Source of the DNA: Sneathiellales bacterium
Lineage (GTDB): Bacteria > Pseudomonadota > Alphaproteobacteria > Minwuiales > Minwuiaceae
Reading direction: 5' to 3'
DNA length: 32,536 bases
NCBI GenBank assembly: GCA_026992315.1
Contig: JALXAG010000277.1
Coordinates: forward strand, 1-32,536
Below are positions 8,559 through 17,830 of this stretch, one piece after another; position 1 is the first letter of the stretch; each line of letters begins with the position of its first letter. A program made the translations under genes and the position numbers. The notes beneath the pieces are model-generated. The model worked only from the letters and a program-made list of their open reading frames with translations. It was not told the origin of the DNA and searched no databases.

Positions 8559-10208
8559 TCATCCCACCTGCCGGGCAGCATAGCCTGTAGGGGAAAGCGC
8601 GAGCGGTTCGCTTTCCGGTCGCCCGAACAGCCAGCCTTGCCCCAGATCGATACCGAAGCCTTTCAGCATCTTGGCCTGCCGGGAGGTTTCGATCATTTCC
8701 GCAACCGTCTTGATGCCGAGATTGCGGCACAAACCGGCGATGGCCCGCAAAATGGCGGCATCGCGCCGGTTCTCCAGCACGCGGCGGACATAGGCACCGT
8801 CGATTTTGACGAAATCGACGGTCAAGGCCTGAAAATACTGAAAGGAAGCCGCCCCGGCGCCGAAATCGTCCAGACATACCGGATGGCCATTACTGCGCAG
8901 GGTCTGAATGATCTTTTCCGCCCGCTCCAGATCCCTGATTTCCGCCGTTTCCGTCACTTCCAGAATGATCGAGGACCGCCGGCGGCCCATTTGCGCCAAG
9001 GTCGCCAGCAATTCCTGTATGAAAAGATCGCTTTCGAGCGATGCTCCCGACAGATTGACGGCAAAATGAAGGTCCGGCTGTTTGAACGTGCGAAGCCTCT
9101 GTATTGCCTGTTCGCACACGGCAATATCGAAATCGGCAATCAGCCCGACCTCCTCGGCAAAGGCGATGGTTTCCGCCGGGCTCTGCCCCGGCGCGAAGCG
9201 GCTGAGCACCTCGTAATGATGGACGGAAAAATCGTTCATATCGACGATGGGCTGAAAGACGATGCCGAAATCCCGCCCGGCAACAAGCTTCTTCAGTTCC
9301 GACACCCGCCCGAGCGTTTCGGTCATCAGATTGTTCAGCCCGTCCTCTATGCTCTGAATATCGGATCCCGCCACCCCCTTGCGGGCAAACTGATGGATGG
9401 TGAAGGCAAGGGCACGCTCCATATCGGCGGGGTTGATCTCATCGCTGTTCAGATCGATTGTCGCTTCCGCGATCTCCACCCCGACGCCTTCGGGATCGAT
9501 CTCCCGGGCCAGATTGTCGATATCCTCGCGAATGGCAGAGATATCGGTCCCTGTCATGTGAACAAAGCCGAACCGTCCCCTGGCAATCTGCCCTGCCGCC
9601 TGGCCGCCGATCGACTGAGCACTGAGAAACGATGCCAGCCCTTTCTTGAAAGTCTCGAAATTCTCCGTCCCGGCGCGTTTCTCCAGGGATTCGACCTGGC
9701 CGAGATCGAAAAAGGTCATATCGACCTTTTCGCCCGCTTCACGCGCCTGCTGCAGCACATCGCTGGAAGAGGAGATGAATTCCTGTTCGTTCAGCAGCCT
9801 GCCGTTTCCTCCCGGCCTCTGGACCTCCTTATGCGTGATATCGCCGCTCTTGCTGATGGCGATGAACAGCTTGTCCCCGAGATGAGGCAGACGGCACCCG
9901 CTCAGCAGCAAAACATTGTCATAGGTGGTGAGATGAATAAAAACCGGCTCCAGGCGCACCCCGTCCTTCAGACGCGCAATGCGGGAACGAACGAGAATGC
10001 GGTCGCCGTCATCGAGAAAACTCAGAAAGTCCGACCCGATGAAGTCCTTGTCGTGAACACCGAAAAAAGATTGCACCGCCCCGACGGCAAATTCAACCTT
10101 CCAGTTGCCGTCTATTTCGAGCAACGCATCGGCGGCAGCAAATGAAAAGGCAAGAAAACGGTCCCGGTCTCGCCGCAAGGTTTCAGACATGTTTTTGCCG
10201 TTGCTCAT
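8559..10208 (-). CDS. EAL-domain cyclic-di-GMP phosphodiesterase-like protein
   Basis: A 549-residue soluble protein. Residues about 10-125 look like a PAS-type sensor; about 160-275 resemble a degenerate GGDEF domain (no GGDEF motif, ARGRFGFVH in its place); about 310-535 are an EAL domain. The catalytic set appears complete though the signature reads EVL, not EAL: Glu333, Asn385 (VNLSG), Glu417 (LEVTE), Asp447-Asp448 (LDDFGAG), Lys468 (VKIDG), Glu504/507 (AEMIE) and Gln524 (GQGWLFGRP). It probably hydrolyses c-di-GMP, in line with a motility/biofilm role; a sensor-only role is possible. There is no transmembrane segment. A GGGGGAC Shine-Dalgarno-like site precedes the ATG at 10208. It stands alone between nrdJ and aspS. 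Confidence 0.88.
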   Translation of the reverse strand: MSNGKNMSETLRRDRDRFLAFSFAAADALLEIDGNWKVEFAVGAVQSFFGVHDKDFIGSDFLSFLDDGDRILVRSRIARLKDGVRLEPVFIHLTTYDNVLLLSGCRLPHLGDKLFIAISKSGDITHKEVQRPGGNGRLLNEQEFISSSSDVLQQAREAGEKVDMTFFDLGQVESLEKRAGTENFETFKKGLASFLSAQSIGGQAAGQIARGRFGFVHMTGTDISAIREDIDNLAREIDPEGVGVEIAEATIDLNSDEINPADMERALAFTIHQFARKGVAGSDIQSIEDGLNNLMTETLGRVSELKKLVAGRDFGIVFQPIVDMNDFSVHHYEVLSRFAPGQSPAETIAFAEEVGLIADFDIAVCEQAIQRLRTFKQPDLHFAVNLSGASLESDLFIQELLATLAQMGRRRSSIILEVTETAEIRDLERAEKIIQTLRSNGHPVCLDDFGAGAASFQYFQALTVDFVKIDGAYVRRVLENRRDAAILRAIAGLCRNLGIKTVAEMIETSRQAKMLKGFGIDLGQGWLFGRPESEPLALSPTGYAARQVG

Positions 10209-10232
10209 GGGTCCCCCATTCGGTCAACCCAT

Positions 10233-10246
10233 GATTGCTGGCAATC
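10233..10246. promoter_or_regulatory. Inverted repeat upstream of the EAL gene
   Basis: GATTGC-TG-GCAATC is a perfect 6-2-6 inverted repeat 25 bp upstream of the EAL-gene start, next to an A/T tract at 10247-10258. It could be an operator; no regulator is indicated. Confidence 0.3.
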
Positions 10247-10274
10247 TTTAAAAAAAAGTTGCCTTAAGAAACAA

Positions 10275-10309
10275 AAATGCCTGCGGCTATCGAAAGACCG
10301 CAGGCATTT
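10275..10309 (-). terminator. Rho-independent terminator of aspS
   Basis: A perfect 12-bp stem AAATGCCTGCGG (10275-10286) / CCGCAGGCATTT (10298-10309) with an 11-nt loop. On the minus strand it is followed by TTTGTTTCTT. It lies 31 nt beyond the aspS stop. A second small hairpin, ATATAGTT/AACTATAT (10311-10318 and 10325-10332), lies between it and the stop codon. Confidence 0.88.
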
Positions 10310-10340
10310 CATATAGTTGCAAAGAACTATATATAAATTC

Positions 10341-12128
10341 CTATTCCGGTTTGACAGCCTCCGGCAGGACCAGACGCAGACTTAATTCGCGCAACTGACG
10401 GGGGGAGGCCTCCGCAGGGGCCCCCATCATCAGATCCTGCGCCTGCTGATTCATCGGGAACAGCGTCACCTCGCGAATATTTGGCTCATCCGCCAGAAGC
10501 ATGACGATGCGGTCGATCCCCGGCGCCAGACCGCCATGGGGCGGCGCCCCGTAGCGGAAGGCATTGAGCATGCCGGAGAATTTCTCCTCCACCTCTGCCT
10601 GATCGTAACCGGCGATCTCGAACGCCTTCAGCATGATGTCGGGGCGATGGTTCCGGATGGCGCCGGAGGACAGTTCCACACCGTTACAGACGATATCGTA
10701 CTGATAGCCGAGAATATCCAGTGGATCCCGGCTCTCCAGCGCCTCCATGCCGCCCTGGGGCATGGAGAACGGATTGTGGCTGAAATCGATCTTCTGTTCT
10801 TCCTCGTTGAATTCATAGAGCGGAAAATCGACGATCCAGCAGAATTTGAAAACGCCTTCCTCACGCAGGCCCAGCTCCTCGCCGATGCGCAGGCGTGCGG
10901 CACCGGCCAGTTCCGCCGCTTCCTTTTCCTTGCCGCAGGCGAAGAACACGCCATCCCCCGGGCCGATGCCCGCCGCCTTGCACAGGGCGGCGATACGCTC
11001 GTCCTCCAGGTTCTTGGCGATCGGCCCCTTGGCCACCCCGTCCTGATCGAAAATGATGTAGCCGAGCCCCGCGGCACCGGTGCTGCGCGCCCAGTCGTTC
11101 ATCTTGTCGAAAAAGGAACGGGCGCGGCTGCCCGCCCCCGGCGCCGGAATGGCGCGGACGACGCTGCCGCCTTCGATTGCCCGTGAAAACAGGCCGAAGC
11201 CGCCACCGGCGAAGGCCTCGGTAACATCGGCGATCTCGATCGGGATGCGCAGATCGGGCTTGTCGGAACCGTATTTGAGCATCGCCTCGCGGAAGGGAAT
11301 GCGCGGAAACGGCGCCGGCGTCACCTTCTTGTCGCTGAACTCGCGGAAAATGCCTTCCAGAACCGGTTCGATGGCGGCGAAAACATCCTCCTGGGTGACG
11401 AAGGACATTTCCATGTCGAGCTGATAAAATTCGCCGGGGCTGCGGTCGGCGCGGGCGTCCTCGTCCCGGAAACAGGGCGCAATCTGAAAATAGCGGTCGA
11501 AACCGGCCACCATGATCAGCTGCTTGAACTGCTGGGGCGCCTGCGGCAGGGCGTAGAATTTGCCCGGATGCAGACGGCTCGGCACCAGAAAGTCCCGCGC
11601 CCCTTCCGGCGAGGAAGCCGTCAGGATCGGCGTCTGGAATTCGGTGAAACCCTGTTCCTGCATGCGGGCGCGGATCGAGGCAATCACCTTCGAGCGCAGC
11701 ATGATGTTCTGGTGCAGCTTTTCCCGGCGCAGATCCAGATAGCGGTAACGCAGACGGATATCCTCGGGATAATTGACATCGCCGAATACCGGCATCGGCA
11801 ACTCGCTGGCCGCCGAAAGCACTTCGATATCCCTGATCCGCACTTCGACCATGCCGGTATCGAGAGACGGATTGACCGTCTCCTCCGAACGGGCAACCAC
11901 TTCGCCGGTAATGCGCAGCACGCTTTCGGTGCGCGCCCCCTCGGCGATATGGAAAATATCGGAATCGTTCTCGATCACACACTGGGTCAGGCCGTAATGG
12001 TCGCGCAAATCGATAAACAGCAGATTGCCGTGATCGCGTTTGCGGTGAACCCATCCGGAAAGACGAACGGTTTCGCCGACATGCTCTGCCCTGAGCTCGC
12101 CGCAGGTATGGGTGCGGTATTCGTGCAT
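10341..12128 (-). CDS. aspS: Aspartyl-tRNA synthetase (probably non-discriminating)
   Basis: Class II synthetase charging tRNA-Asp; 595 residues from the ATG at 12128 ([10 protein letters not shown]), preferred because it matches the family start and has a GAAGAG sequence upstream. An in-frame ATG at 12146 has no ribosome-binding site. Order: N-terminal OB anticodon-binding domain, catalytic core with motif 2 ([10 protein letters not shown]), an inserted GAD domain typical of bacterial enzymes, and motif 3 ([12 protein letters not shown]). His33 in WVHRKRDHG replaces the Leu of the E. coli enzyme; His here is associated with enzymes that also charge tRNA-Asn for GatCAB amidation. The upstream region on the minus strand has a perfect -35 hexamer TTGACA (12205-12210) but a poor -10. 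It is divergent from rnd. Confidence 0.96.
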   Translation of the reverse strand: MHEYRTHTCGELRAEHVGETVRLSGWVHRKRDHGNLLFIDLRDHYGLTQCVIENDSDIFHIAEGARTESVLRITGEVVARSEETVNPSLDTGMVEVRIRDIEVLSAASELPMPVFGDVNYPEDIRLRYRYLDLRREKLHQNIMLRSKVIASIRARMQEQGFTEFQTPILTASSPEGARDFLVPSRLHPGKFYALPQAPQQFKQLIMVAGFDRYFQIAPCFRDEDARADRSPGEFYQLDMEMSFVTQEDVFAAIEPVLEGIFREFSDKKVTPAPFPRIPFREAMLKYGSDKPDLRIPIEIADVTEAFAGGGFGLFSRAIEGGSVVRAIPAPGAGSRARSFFDKMNDWARSTGAAGLGYIIFDQDGVAKGPIAKNLEDERIAALCKAAGIGPGDGVFFACGKEKEAAELAGAARLRIGEELGLREEGVFKFCWIVDFPLYEFNEEEQKIDFSHNPFSMPQGGMEALESRDPLDILGYQYDIVCNGVELSSGAIRNHRPDIMLKAFEIAGYDQAEVEEKFSGMLNAFRYGAPPHGGLAPGIDRIVMLLADEPNIREVTLFPMNQQAQDLMMGAPAEASPRQLRELSLRLVLPEAVKPE

Positions 12129-12257
12129 TCTCTTCAGCCTCGACATTCTGGTTACGGCCCGGCACGCGCCGGAACCGCGCCAACTCGCACCGAAACGGCG
12201 GTCTTGTCAAGGGGCAAAGGCGGCCGGGCGGCGCTTTGAAGCGGCATTGCCTTAATT

Positions 12258-12287
12258 CTGGCATATGGGGCAGCGATTGCGTATAAG
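12258..12287 (+). promoter_or_regulatory. Candidate rnd promoter giving a leaderless mRNA
   Basis: A -35 element CTGGCA (12258-12263), an 18-bp spacer and a -10 element TATAAG (12282-12287). The rnd ATG at 12294 is 7 bp after the -10, at the expected transcription start, and there is no clear Shine-Dalgarno site before it. Confidence 0.4.
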
Positions 12288-12293
12288 CGGATC

Positions 12294-13463
12294 ATGCTCA
12301 ATACGATTACGACCACCGATGACCTCGCCGCCCTGTGTACCCGGCTCGGCGAACACGACTACATCACCATCGACACCGAATTCATGCGCGAGAGCACCTA
12401 TTGGCCGAAACTGTGCCTGATCCAGGTGGCCAGCGCCGATGAAGCGGCGATCATCGACCCGCTGGCCGAGGGGCTGTCGCTCGATCCGCTGCTGGCATTG
12501 CTGCGCGACGAAAAGACGCTGAAGGTTTTTCACGCCGCACGGCAGGATCTGGAAATCTTCGCCAATCTGATGGGCGAAGTGCCCCATCCCGTCTTCGACA
12601 CGCAGATTGCGGCCATGGTCTGCGGTTATGGCGAATCCGTCGGTTACGAGACCCTGGTCAACCGCATCGTCAAGGCACAGATCGACAAATCGTCGCGTTT
12701 TACCGACTGGTCGCGCCGGCCGCTGAGCGAACGTCAGCTCACCTACGCCATCGGCGACGTTACCCATCTGCGCGTCATCTATGAAAATCTCGCCCGCCGT
12801 CTGCGGGAAAGCGGCCGCGCCGCCTGGCTGGACGAGGAAATGGCACAGCTGCTGAACATCGACAATTACATCATCAAGCCGGAAAACGCCTGGAAACGGA
12901 TCAAGGTGCGCACGACCAAGCCGCGCTTCCTTGCGCTGCTGCAGGCCGCTGCCGCCTGGCGGGAACGCGAGTGCCAGAAACGCAACCTGCCGCGCAACCG
13001 CATCGCCCGCGATGAATCGCTGCTGGAAATGGCCGCCCACCCGCCGAGCAGCACCGAAAAGCTGAAGAAAATCAGGGGCTTCAACAAGGGACTTGCCGAT
13101 ACGGAAGGCGGGCGGGAACTGATTGCCGCCCTGAAAGAGGCCGCTGCCCTGCCCGAGGAAGACTGCCCCGTATTGCAAAAGCCGGCGCCCCTGCCGCGGG
13201 GCATCGGCCCGGTGGTCGATCTGCTGCGTGTCCTGCTGAAAGCCCGCTGTGAACAGGCCGACGTTGCCCAGAAGCTGGTCGGAAACACCGCCGATCTGGA
13301 AAAGCTGGCCGCCGGGCGCCATGAGGGGCTGAAAATGCTCCATGGCTGGCGTTACGAGGTCTTCGGCAAGGACGCCCTCGATCTGACCGACGGCCGCATC
13401 GGCCTTGCCGCAGGGAAAAAGGGCGTGCGCGTCTTCCCGCTGAATGAAGGCGCGGCGGAATAA
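12294..13463 (+). CDS. rnd: Ribonuclease D
   Basis: A 389-residue 3'-5' exoribonuclease that trims tRNA and other stable RNA 3' ends. The DEDDy exonuclease domain fills about residues 1-170 with the metal-binding residues visible: Asp27 and Glu29 (IDTEF), Asp85 (ARQDLEIF), and Tyr151/Asp155 in YAIGDVTHL. An HRDC domain follows at about 205-285, then a C-terminal helical region. Length is normal. The first ATG at 12294 agrees with the family start. The gene is divergent from aspS and converges with ppx; the 45 bp after its stop hold only an imperfect hairpin (CCAGG/CCTGG, 13479-13497) without a clean T tract. Confidence 0.95.
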   Translation: MLNTITTTDDLAALCTRLGEHDYITIDTEFMRESTYWPKLCLIQVASADEAAIIDPLAEGLSLDPLLALLRDEKTLKVFHAARQDLEIFANLMGEVPHPVFDTQIAAMVCGYGESVGYETLVNRIVKAQIDKSSRFTDWSRRPLSERQLTYAIGDVTHLRVIYENLARRLRESGRAAWLDEEMAQLLNIDNYIIKPENAWKRIKVRTTKPRFLALLQAAAAWRERECQKRNLPRNRIARDESLLEMAAHPPSSTEKLKKIRGFNKGLADTEGGRELIAALKEAAALPEEDCPVLQKPAPLPRGIGPVVDLLRVLLKARCEQADVAQKLVGNTADLEKLAAGRHEGLKMLHGWRYEVFGKDALDLTDGRIGLAAGKKGVRVFPLNEGAAE

Positions 13464-13508
13464 TTTTTCCGGCCGAGACCAGGGAAGCGGTTCCTGGAAA
13501 AGCAGCGC

Positions 13509-15014
13509 CTAATCGGCCTCGAATGCGACGAGACTATCGACCCCGAAGGCATCGGCCAGGGCCTTCAGGCGGCGGTCGACCACCGCACCGGCAAAGGCGC
13601 GCATGCTGCCCGGCAGCGTCAGGACCAGATGGCGTCTGTCCAGACGCACCGGCATCCGGTTCAGCATCGCCGCCACCCCGCCGGTCAGCGTATGGGCCAG
13701 GCGCATGGCCAGGCCGATGCGCAGGGCCTTTTCGATATCTTCCGGCGTACACAGCATATTGGCCAGTTCCATCGGCTTGCCCGCCACCCCGCCGCTGTAG
13801 CGGGCATAGACGATCATCGCCAGCAGGCAACGCTGGCGGTGATCCACCCCCATCACCGGCGAACGCAGGATCCGGCGATAGGCCTGACCGTCGCGATAAT
13901 CGGGATGCAGGCGCCAGGCGACATCGCTGATATGGGCCGATGCCTTGCGCAAACGTTTCCATTCCGGGCTTTCACCGATGAACAGCGGCGCCATCCAGCG
14001 GAAAACCGCCTTGCCGATACCCGGAAAACGGTTCTCCCGCCGCCCCATATCGGCACAGGCCGTCACCAGCGGATCCTTGTTCCGGTCGCGTTCGGACAAC
14101 CCGTCGAACAGCACCCCTTCACGCAGGCCATGGGCGGAAAAGACCACCCGTTCCGGCCGGGCCAGCCGCAGCAGACGGTTCAGGGTCAGCGCCGTGACCG
14201 GCATCATCGCGCGGCGCTTCGAGGACACCCCGGAAAGCCTCAGCGCCTCCTCCCGGCTCAGGCGGGAAAGCTCTTCGCTCAGTCCGAGAACGGTTTGCGT
14301 ATCCAGGGTATAGTTCTGCACGATATGCAGGGGATAGGCCGTGCGTTCGATATGAAGTTTCGCCAAGGCCCGCCAGGCCCCGCCGACGGCATGAAAAGTC
14401 TGCCCCGACATTTCCCGCAGCCAGGACACGGCCTGAAGCCGCTGGTCGAGAAAACGTGCCAGCGCCTCCCTTTCCAGGGCAGCGGGCAAACGCTGCGGCC
14501 CCAGGGAAAGGGAAACCGCTTCTTCGATATGGCCGACCCTGCCAGTGAGGCGGGCCAGCTCAAGGCTGCCGCCGCCCAGATCGCCGACGAAACCGGTGGC
14601 ATCGTGATCGTCGAACATAACGCCGAGAGCGGCAAAACGCGCCTCCTCCTCGCCGCTGAGCACGGTAATCTCGAAGCCGGTGCGCTTCCTGACCCTGCGC
14701 ACGAAATCGGGGCCGTTCTTCGCATCGCGCACCGCCGCCGTCGCCACCACCGCCAGACGCTTGACCCGCATGAGGCGCACCAATTCGCTGAACCGTTCCA
14801 GCGTCTGCAGGGCATCGATCACGGCCTCCGGCGGCAGTTCGCCGGTTTCGGCCAGATTGCGCCCCAACCCGCAGAGGATCTTCTCGTTGTATTTGGGCAA
14901 CGGGCTGCGGGCGGGTCCGTCATAAACGACCAGACGCACGGAATTGGAGCCGATATCGACGACGGCCACCCCCTCGGCATGGTCGAGGGGTGTACGCAAG
15001 ACAAGCGAAGACAA
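13509..15014 (-). CDS. ppx: Exopolyphosphatase / guanosine pentaphosphate phosphatase family
   Basis: A 501-residue member of the Ppx/GppA family, which removes terminal phosphate from polyphosphate or the 5' phosphate from pppGpp. The ASKHA fold signatures are present: VVDIGSNSVRLVVYDG near the N-terminus and VGDLGGGSLELARL in the middle, followed by a C-terminal HD-like helical domain. The two activities cannot be separated by sequence alone, but the position 10 nt after ppk favours polyphosphate turnover. It is the last gene of the minus-strand block and converges with rnd. Confidence 0.93.
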   Translation of the reverse strand: MSSLVLRTPLDHAEGVAVVDIGSNSVRLVVYDGPARSPLPKYNEKILCGLGRNLAETGELPPEAVIDALQTLERFSELVRLMRVKRLAVVATAAVRDAKNGPDFVRRVRKRTGFEITVLSGEEEARFAALGVMFDDHDATGFVGDLGGGSLELARLTGRVGHIEEAVSLSLGPQRLPAALEREALARFLDQRLQAVSWLREMSGQTFHAVGGAWRALAKLHIERTAYPLHIVQNYTLDTQTVLGLSEELSRLSREEALRLSGVSSKRRAMMPVTALTLNRLLRLARPERVVFSAHGLREGVLFDGLSERDRNKDPLVTACADMGRRENRFPGIGKAVFRWMAPLFIGESPEWKRLRKASAHISDVAWRLHPDYRDGQAYRRILRSPVMGVDHRQRCLLAMIVYARYSGGVAGKPMELANMLCTPEDIEKALRIGLAMRLAHTLTGGVAAMLNRMPVRLDRRHLVLTLPGSMRAFAGAVVDRRLKALADAFGVDSLVAFEAD

Positions 15015-15024
15015 TGATTATATC

Positions 15025-17352
15025 CTATTCGGCTTCGTCGTTATCCAGGGTCAACAGGGGTATTTCCTCGCCCGCCTTCAGCGCATTGCCACGGCCGGAC
15101 AGGCTGGGATTGGTCATGAAATAGGTATGTGCATTGAAGGCATCCTCATCCGTCGAGGCGCGCTTGTACGAACCGTCGGACTGAAGATACCAGCTCTGCG
15201 CCCGGTCCTTCAGATTGGCGACCATGATCTGATTGAGGATCTGGCGACGCACGCTCGGCGTTTCGATCGGCACCAGAATCTCCACCCGGCGGTCGAGATT
15301 GCGCGGCATCCAGTCGGCCGAGGTGAGGAAGATCTTCGCCCCGTCATTGGGCAGGGTGGCGCCATCGCCGAAACAGACGATGCGCGAATGTTCGAGGAAA
15401 CGGCCGACAATGCTCTTGACCGTGATGTTTTCCGACAGGCCCGGCACCCCGGGGCGGAGGCAGCAGATACCGCGCACCACAAGCTGGATATCCACCCCGG
15501 CCTGGCTGGCCCGGTAAAGGGCATCGATGATCTCCGGATCGACGAGGGCGTTGAGCTTGGCCCAGATCGCCCCCCTGCGCCCGGCCCGGGCATGCTCCGC
15601 CTCCCTTTCGATCAGCTCCAGAAGGGTCTGGCGCAGATTGACGGGCGAGAACGATATTCTGTTCATATCCACCGGCCGGGCATAACCGGTGATGTAATTG
15701 AACAGTTTCACCGCATCCTGGCCCAGGGCCTCATCGGCGGTGAAATAGGACAGGTCCGTGTAGATCTTGGCGGTGATCGGATGGTAATTGCCGGTGCCGA
15801 AATGCACATAGGTGCGTAATTCGCCATCCTCGCGGCGCACCACCAGAGAAATCTTCGCATGGGTCTTCAGTTCGATAAAACCGTAGACCACATGCACCCC
15901 GGCGCGTTCCAGATCGCGCGCCCAGCGGATATTGGCCGCTTCGTCGAAGCGGGCCTTCAGCTCCACCAGCGCCGTCACCGATTTGCCGGCCTCGGCCGCG
16001 GAAACCAGTGCCTTGATGATCGGTGAATTGTCCGATGTGCGATACAGCGTCTGCTTGATGGTGACGACATTGGGATCGTCCGCCGCCTGTTGCAGGAACT
16101 GCGCCACCACATCGAAGCTTTCGTAAGGATGGTGAACGATGATGTCCTTCTGGCGGATGGCGGCAAAGCAATTGCCGCCGACATCGCGGATACGTTCGGG
16201 AAAGCGGGGGCTGTGCGGCTTGAACAGCAGATCGGGGCGTTCGCGCAGGATCAGTTCCGAGGTATCGGCAAGCCCCAGCAGCCCGTCAACGGTCAGCACA
16301 TCCTTCATGTCCATTTCCAGTTCCGAGGCGACGAAGCTCTTCAGCCCCTCGGACATGGCGCCGTTGGCAATCAGGCGGATGACACTGCCGCGGCGGCGGC
16401 GCTTCAGCGCGGTTTCGAAGAAACGCACCAGGTCCTCGGCTTCTTCCTCCACCTCGATATCGCTGTCGCGGATGATGCGGAACAGCCCCTCCTCGACAAT
16501 CTCGTAGCCCGGAAACAGGCTGTCGAAGAACAGCCGCACCGTATCCTCCATCGCGATGAAGCGGATATCCTCGCCCGGCAGGCGGATAAACCGCTTCGAA
16601 TGCTGGCGCAGGGGGATGAGGGCATTGAGGCGGGCGTTATCGGTGATGCGGTGCAGGCGCAGCACGATCACAAGCCCCAGATTGGGAATGAAGGGGAAAG
16701 GATGGGCCGGATCGATCGCCAGCGGCGTCAGGGTCGGGAAAATCTGCCTGAAGAAATGTTCCTTCAGCCACTCGTGCTCCCCGGCGGTCAGTTCCTCCGG
16801 ATCGATGACCGAAATGCCGGTTTCGCGCATCTCCCGGCGCAGTTCCGCCCAGCAATGCTGCTGATCGATCATCAGTTCATGGGCTTTTCGGGAAACCTTC
16901 TCCAGCTGCTGGGCCGGCGTCAGCCCGTCCTGAGAGATCTCGCCGACATTGGCGCGTACCTGCCCCCACAGCCCGGCGACGCGGACCATGAAGAATTCAT
17001 CGAGATTGCTGGCCGATATCGACAGAAAGCGCAGCCGTTCCAGCAGCGGATGGTTGCGGTTGGAGGCCTCCTCCATCACGCGGTAGTTGAAGGCAAGCCA
17101 GGACAGCTCCCGATTGATGAAGCGCGACGGATCGTCCATGGCAATGGCAGGCACCGGCGGATTCCGCTCGTCTGTCCGCCGCCCGGAGGCGGCGCTTTTC
17201 TTCCGGCCACGCCCGTGCCTTGGCGCCTTGTCGCCGGCCGTTTCCTTGCCGGCAGCCGCGGCGACATCCGTTGTTGCGGGAAACAGGCCCGGCTCGTTCG
17301 GCTCGTCCGCAACGGAGGTTTTTTCTGCCGCTATGGTGTCACTTTCTTCCAT
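15025..17352 (-). CDS. ppk: Polyphosphate kinase 1
   Basis: Makes inorganic polyphosphate reversibly from ATP through a phosphohistidine; membrane-associated in known cases. The protein has 775 residues from the ATG at 17352, preceded by AAGG; an in-frame TTG five codons upstream is less likely. About 76 N-terminal residues form a low-complexity Ala/Lys/Arg-rich extension before the conserved start [15 protein letters not shown]. The two PLD-like halves carry the key histidines, His498 in THAK and His655 in LEHSR, together with HFGTGNYHP. The start overlaps the DUF2147 stop by 22 bp and ppx follows after 10 nt, so polyphosphate synthesis and breakdown are encoded together. Confidence 0.96.
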   Translation of the reverse strand: MEESDTIAAEKTSVADEPNEPGLFPATTDVAAAAGKETAGDKAPRHGRGRKKSAASGRRTDERNPPVPAIAMDDPSRFINRELSWLAFNYRVMEEASNRNHPLLERLRFLSISASNLDEFFMVRVAGLWGQVRANVGEISQDGLTPAQQLEKVSRKAHELMIDQQHCWAELRREMRETGISVIDPEELTAGEHEWLKEHFFRQIFPTLTPLAIDPAHPFPFIPNLGLVIVLRLHRITDNARLNALIPLRQHSKRFIRLPGEDIRFIAMEDTVRLFFDSLFPGYEIVEEGLFRIIRDSDIEVEEEAEDLVRFFETALKRRRRGSVIRLIANGAMSEGLKSFVASELEMDMKDVLTVDGLLGLADTSELILRERPDLLFKPHSPRFPERIRDVGGNCFAAIRQKDIIVHHPYESFDVVAQFLQQAADDPNVVTIKQTLYRTSDNSPIIKALVSAAEAGKSVTALVELKARFDEAANIRWARDLERAGVHVVYGFIELKTHAKISLVVRREDGELRTYVHFGTGNYHPITAKIYTDLSYFTADEALGQDAVKLFNYITGYARPVDMNRISFSPVNLRQTLLELIEREAEHARAGRRGAIWAKLNALVDPEIIDALYRASQAGVDIQLVVRGICCLRPGVPGLSENITVKSIVGRFLEHSRIVCFGDGATLPNDGAKIFLTSADWMPRNLDRRVEILVPIETPSVRRQILNQIMVANLKDRAQSWYLQSDGSYKRASTDEDAFNAHTYFMTNPSLSGRGNALKAGEEIPLLTLDNDEAE

Positions 17353-17777
17353 GTCTGGGCCTTGCAAAATATGAAGACGCAGCCTTCGACCTGCAATTCG
17401 TCATCGCCGACGAGGCGCATCTGCGAACGGTAGGTATCGCCGTCCTCCGGATTATATATGCTTCCTTCGCCCCAACTTCCATCCTCAAGACGCTTGAAAC
17501 CCTGCAATAGCGGCAATCCCAGGATCGGCCGCTGGCGCAGGCTCTCATCCTTGTTTTTGACATCGCGCTTGGGCTTGCCGTCCCCATCCAGCGGTTCCTT
17601 CAGCCAGACGATCCGCCCGCACAGCCTGTCGCCGCAGGGGGCGATCTCCACCTGGGACTTGCCGCCCGCCGTCAGCCAGCGCCCGAGTGGCGTTTTCTCC
17701 GCCCGGACGGGCTGTGTCGCCAGGGCGAGCATCGCACCACCCGCCAGAACCGCCGCCGCAAAACCCTTTCCCCCCAT
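17331..17777 (-). CDS. DUF2147 family secreted protein
   Basis: A 148-residue protein with an N-terminal signal peptide (hydrophobic stretch ending in [10 protein letters not shown]) and a DUF2147 domain: [26 protein letters not shown], the [14 protein letters not shown] segment, [10 protein letters not shown], and a C-terminal [14 protein letters not shown]. This matches a small beta-barrel of unknown function found in many proteobacteria. Four Cys in the mature region could form disulfides in the periplasm. A purine-rich ribosome-binding site (AAGGAAGGGG) precedes the ATG. The 3' end overlaps ppk. Confidence 0.88.
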   Translation of the reverse strand: MGGKGFAAAVLAGGAMLALATQPVRAEKTPLGRWLTAGGKSQVEIAPCGDRLCGRIVWLKEPLDGDGKPKRDVKNKDESLRQRPILGLPLLQGFKRLEDGSWGEGSIYNPEDGDTYRSQMRLVGDDELQVEGCVFIFCKAQTWKKVTP

Positions 17778-17830
17778 TTTCCCCTTCCTTTCTTGTCATT
17801 TCATTACCAATGCCCGCCAGGGCGTGTGTT

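Noticed and set aside
8637-10145. A 502-codon plus-strand frame antisense to the EAL gene
   Set aside because: The minus-strand EAL protein has full catalytic motifs; the plus-strand product has no recognisable domain.
13465-13508. Bidirectional terminator between rnd and ppx
   Set aside because: The hairpin is short with a bulge and neither strand has a T run directly after the stem.
13629-17433. Plus-strand frames of about 450 codons opposite ppx and ppk (13629-15017, 16090-17433)
   Set aside because: Shadow frames rich in His, Gln and Arg with no conserved motifs, opposite clear genes.
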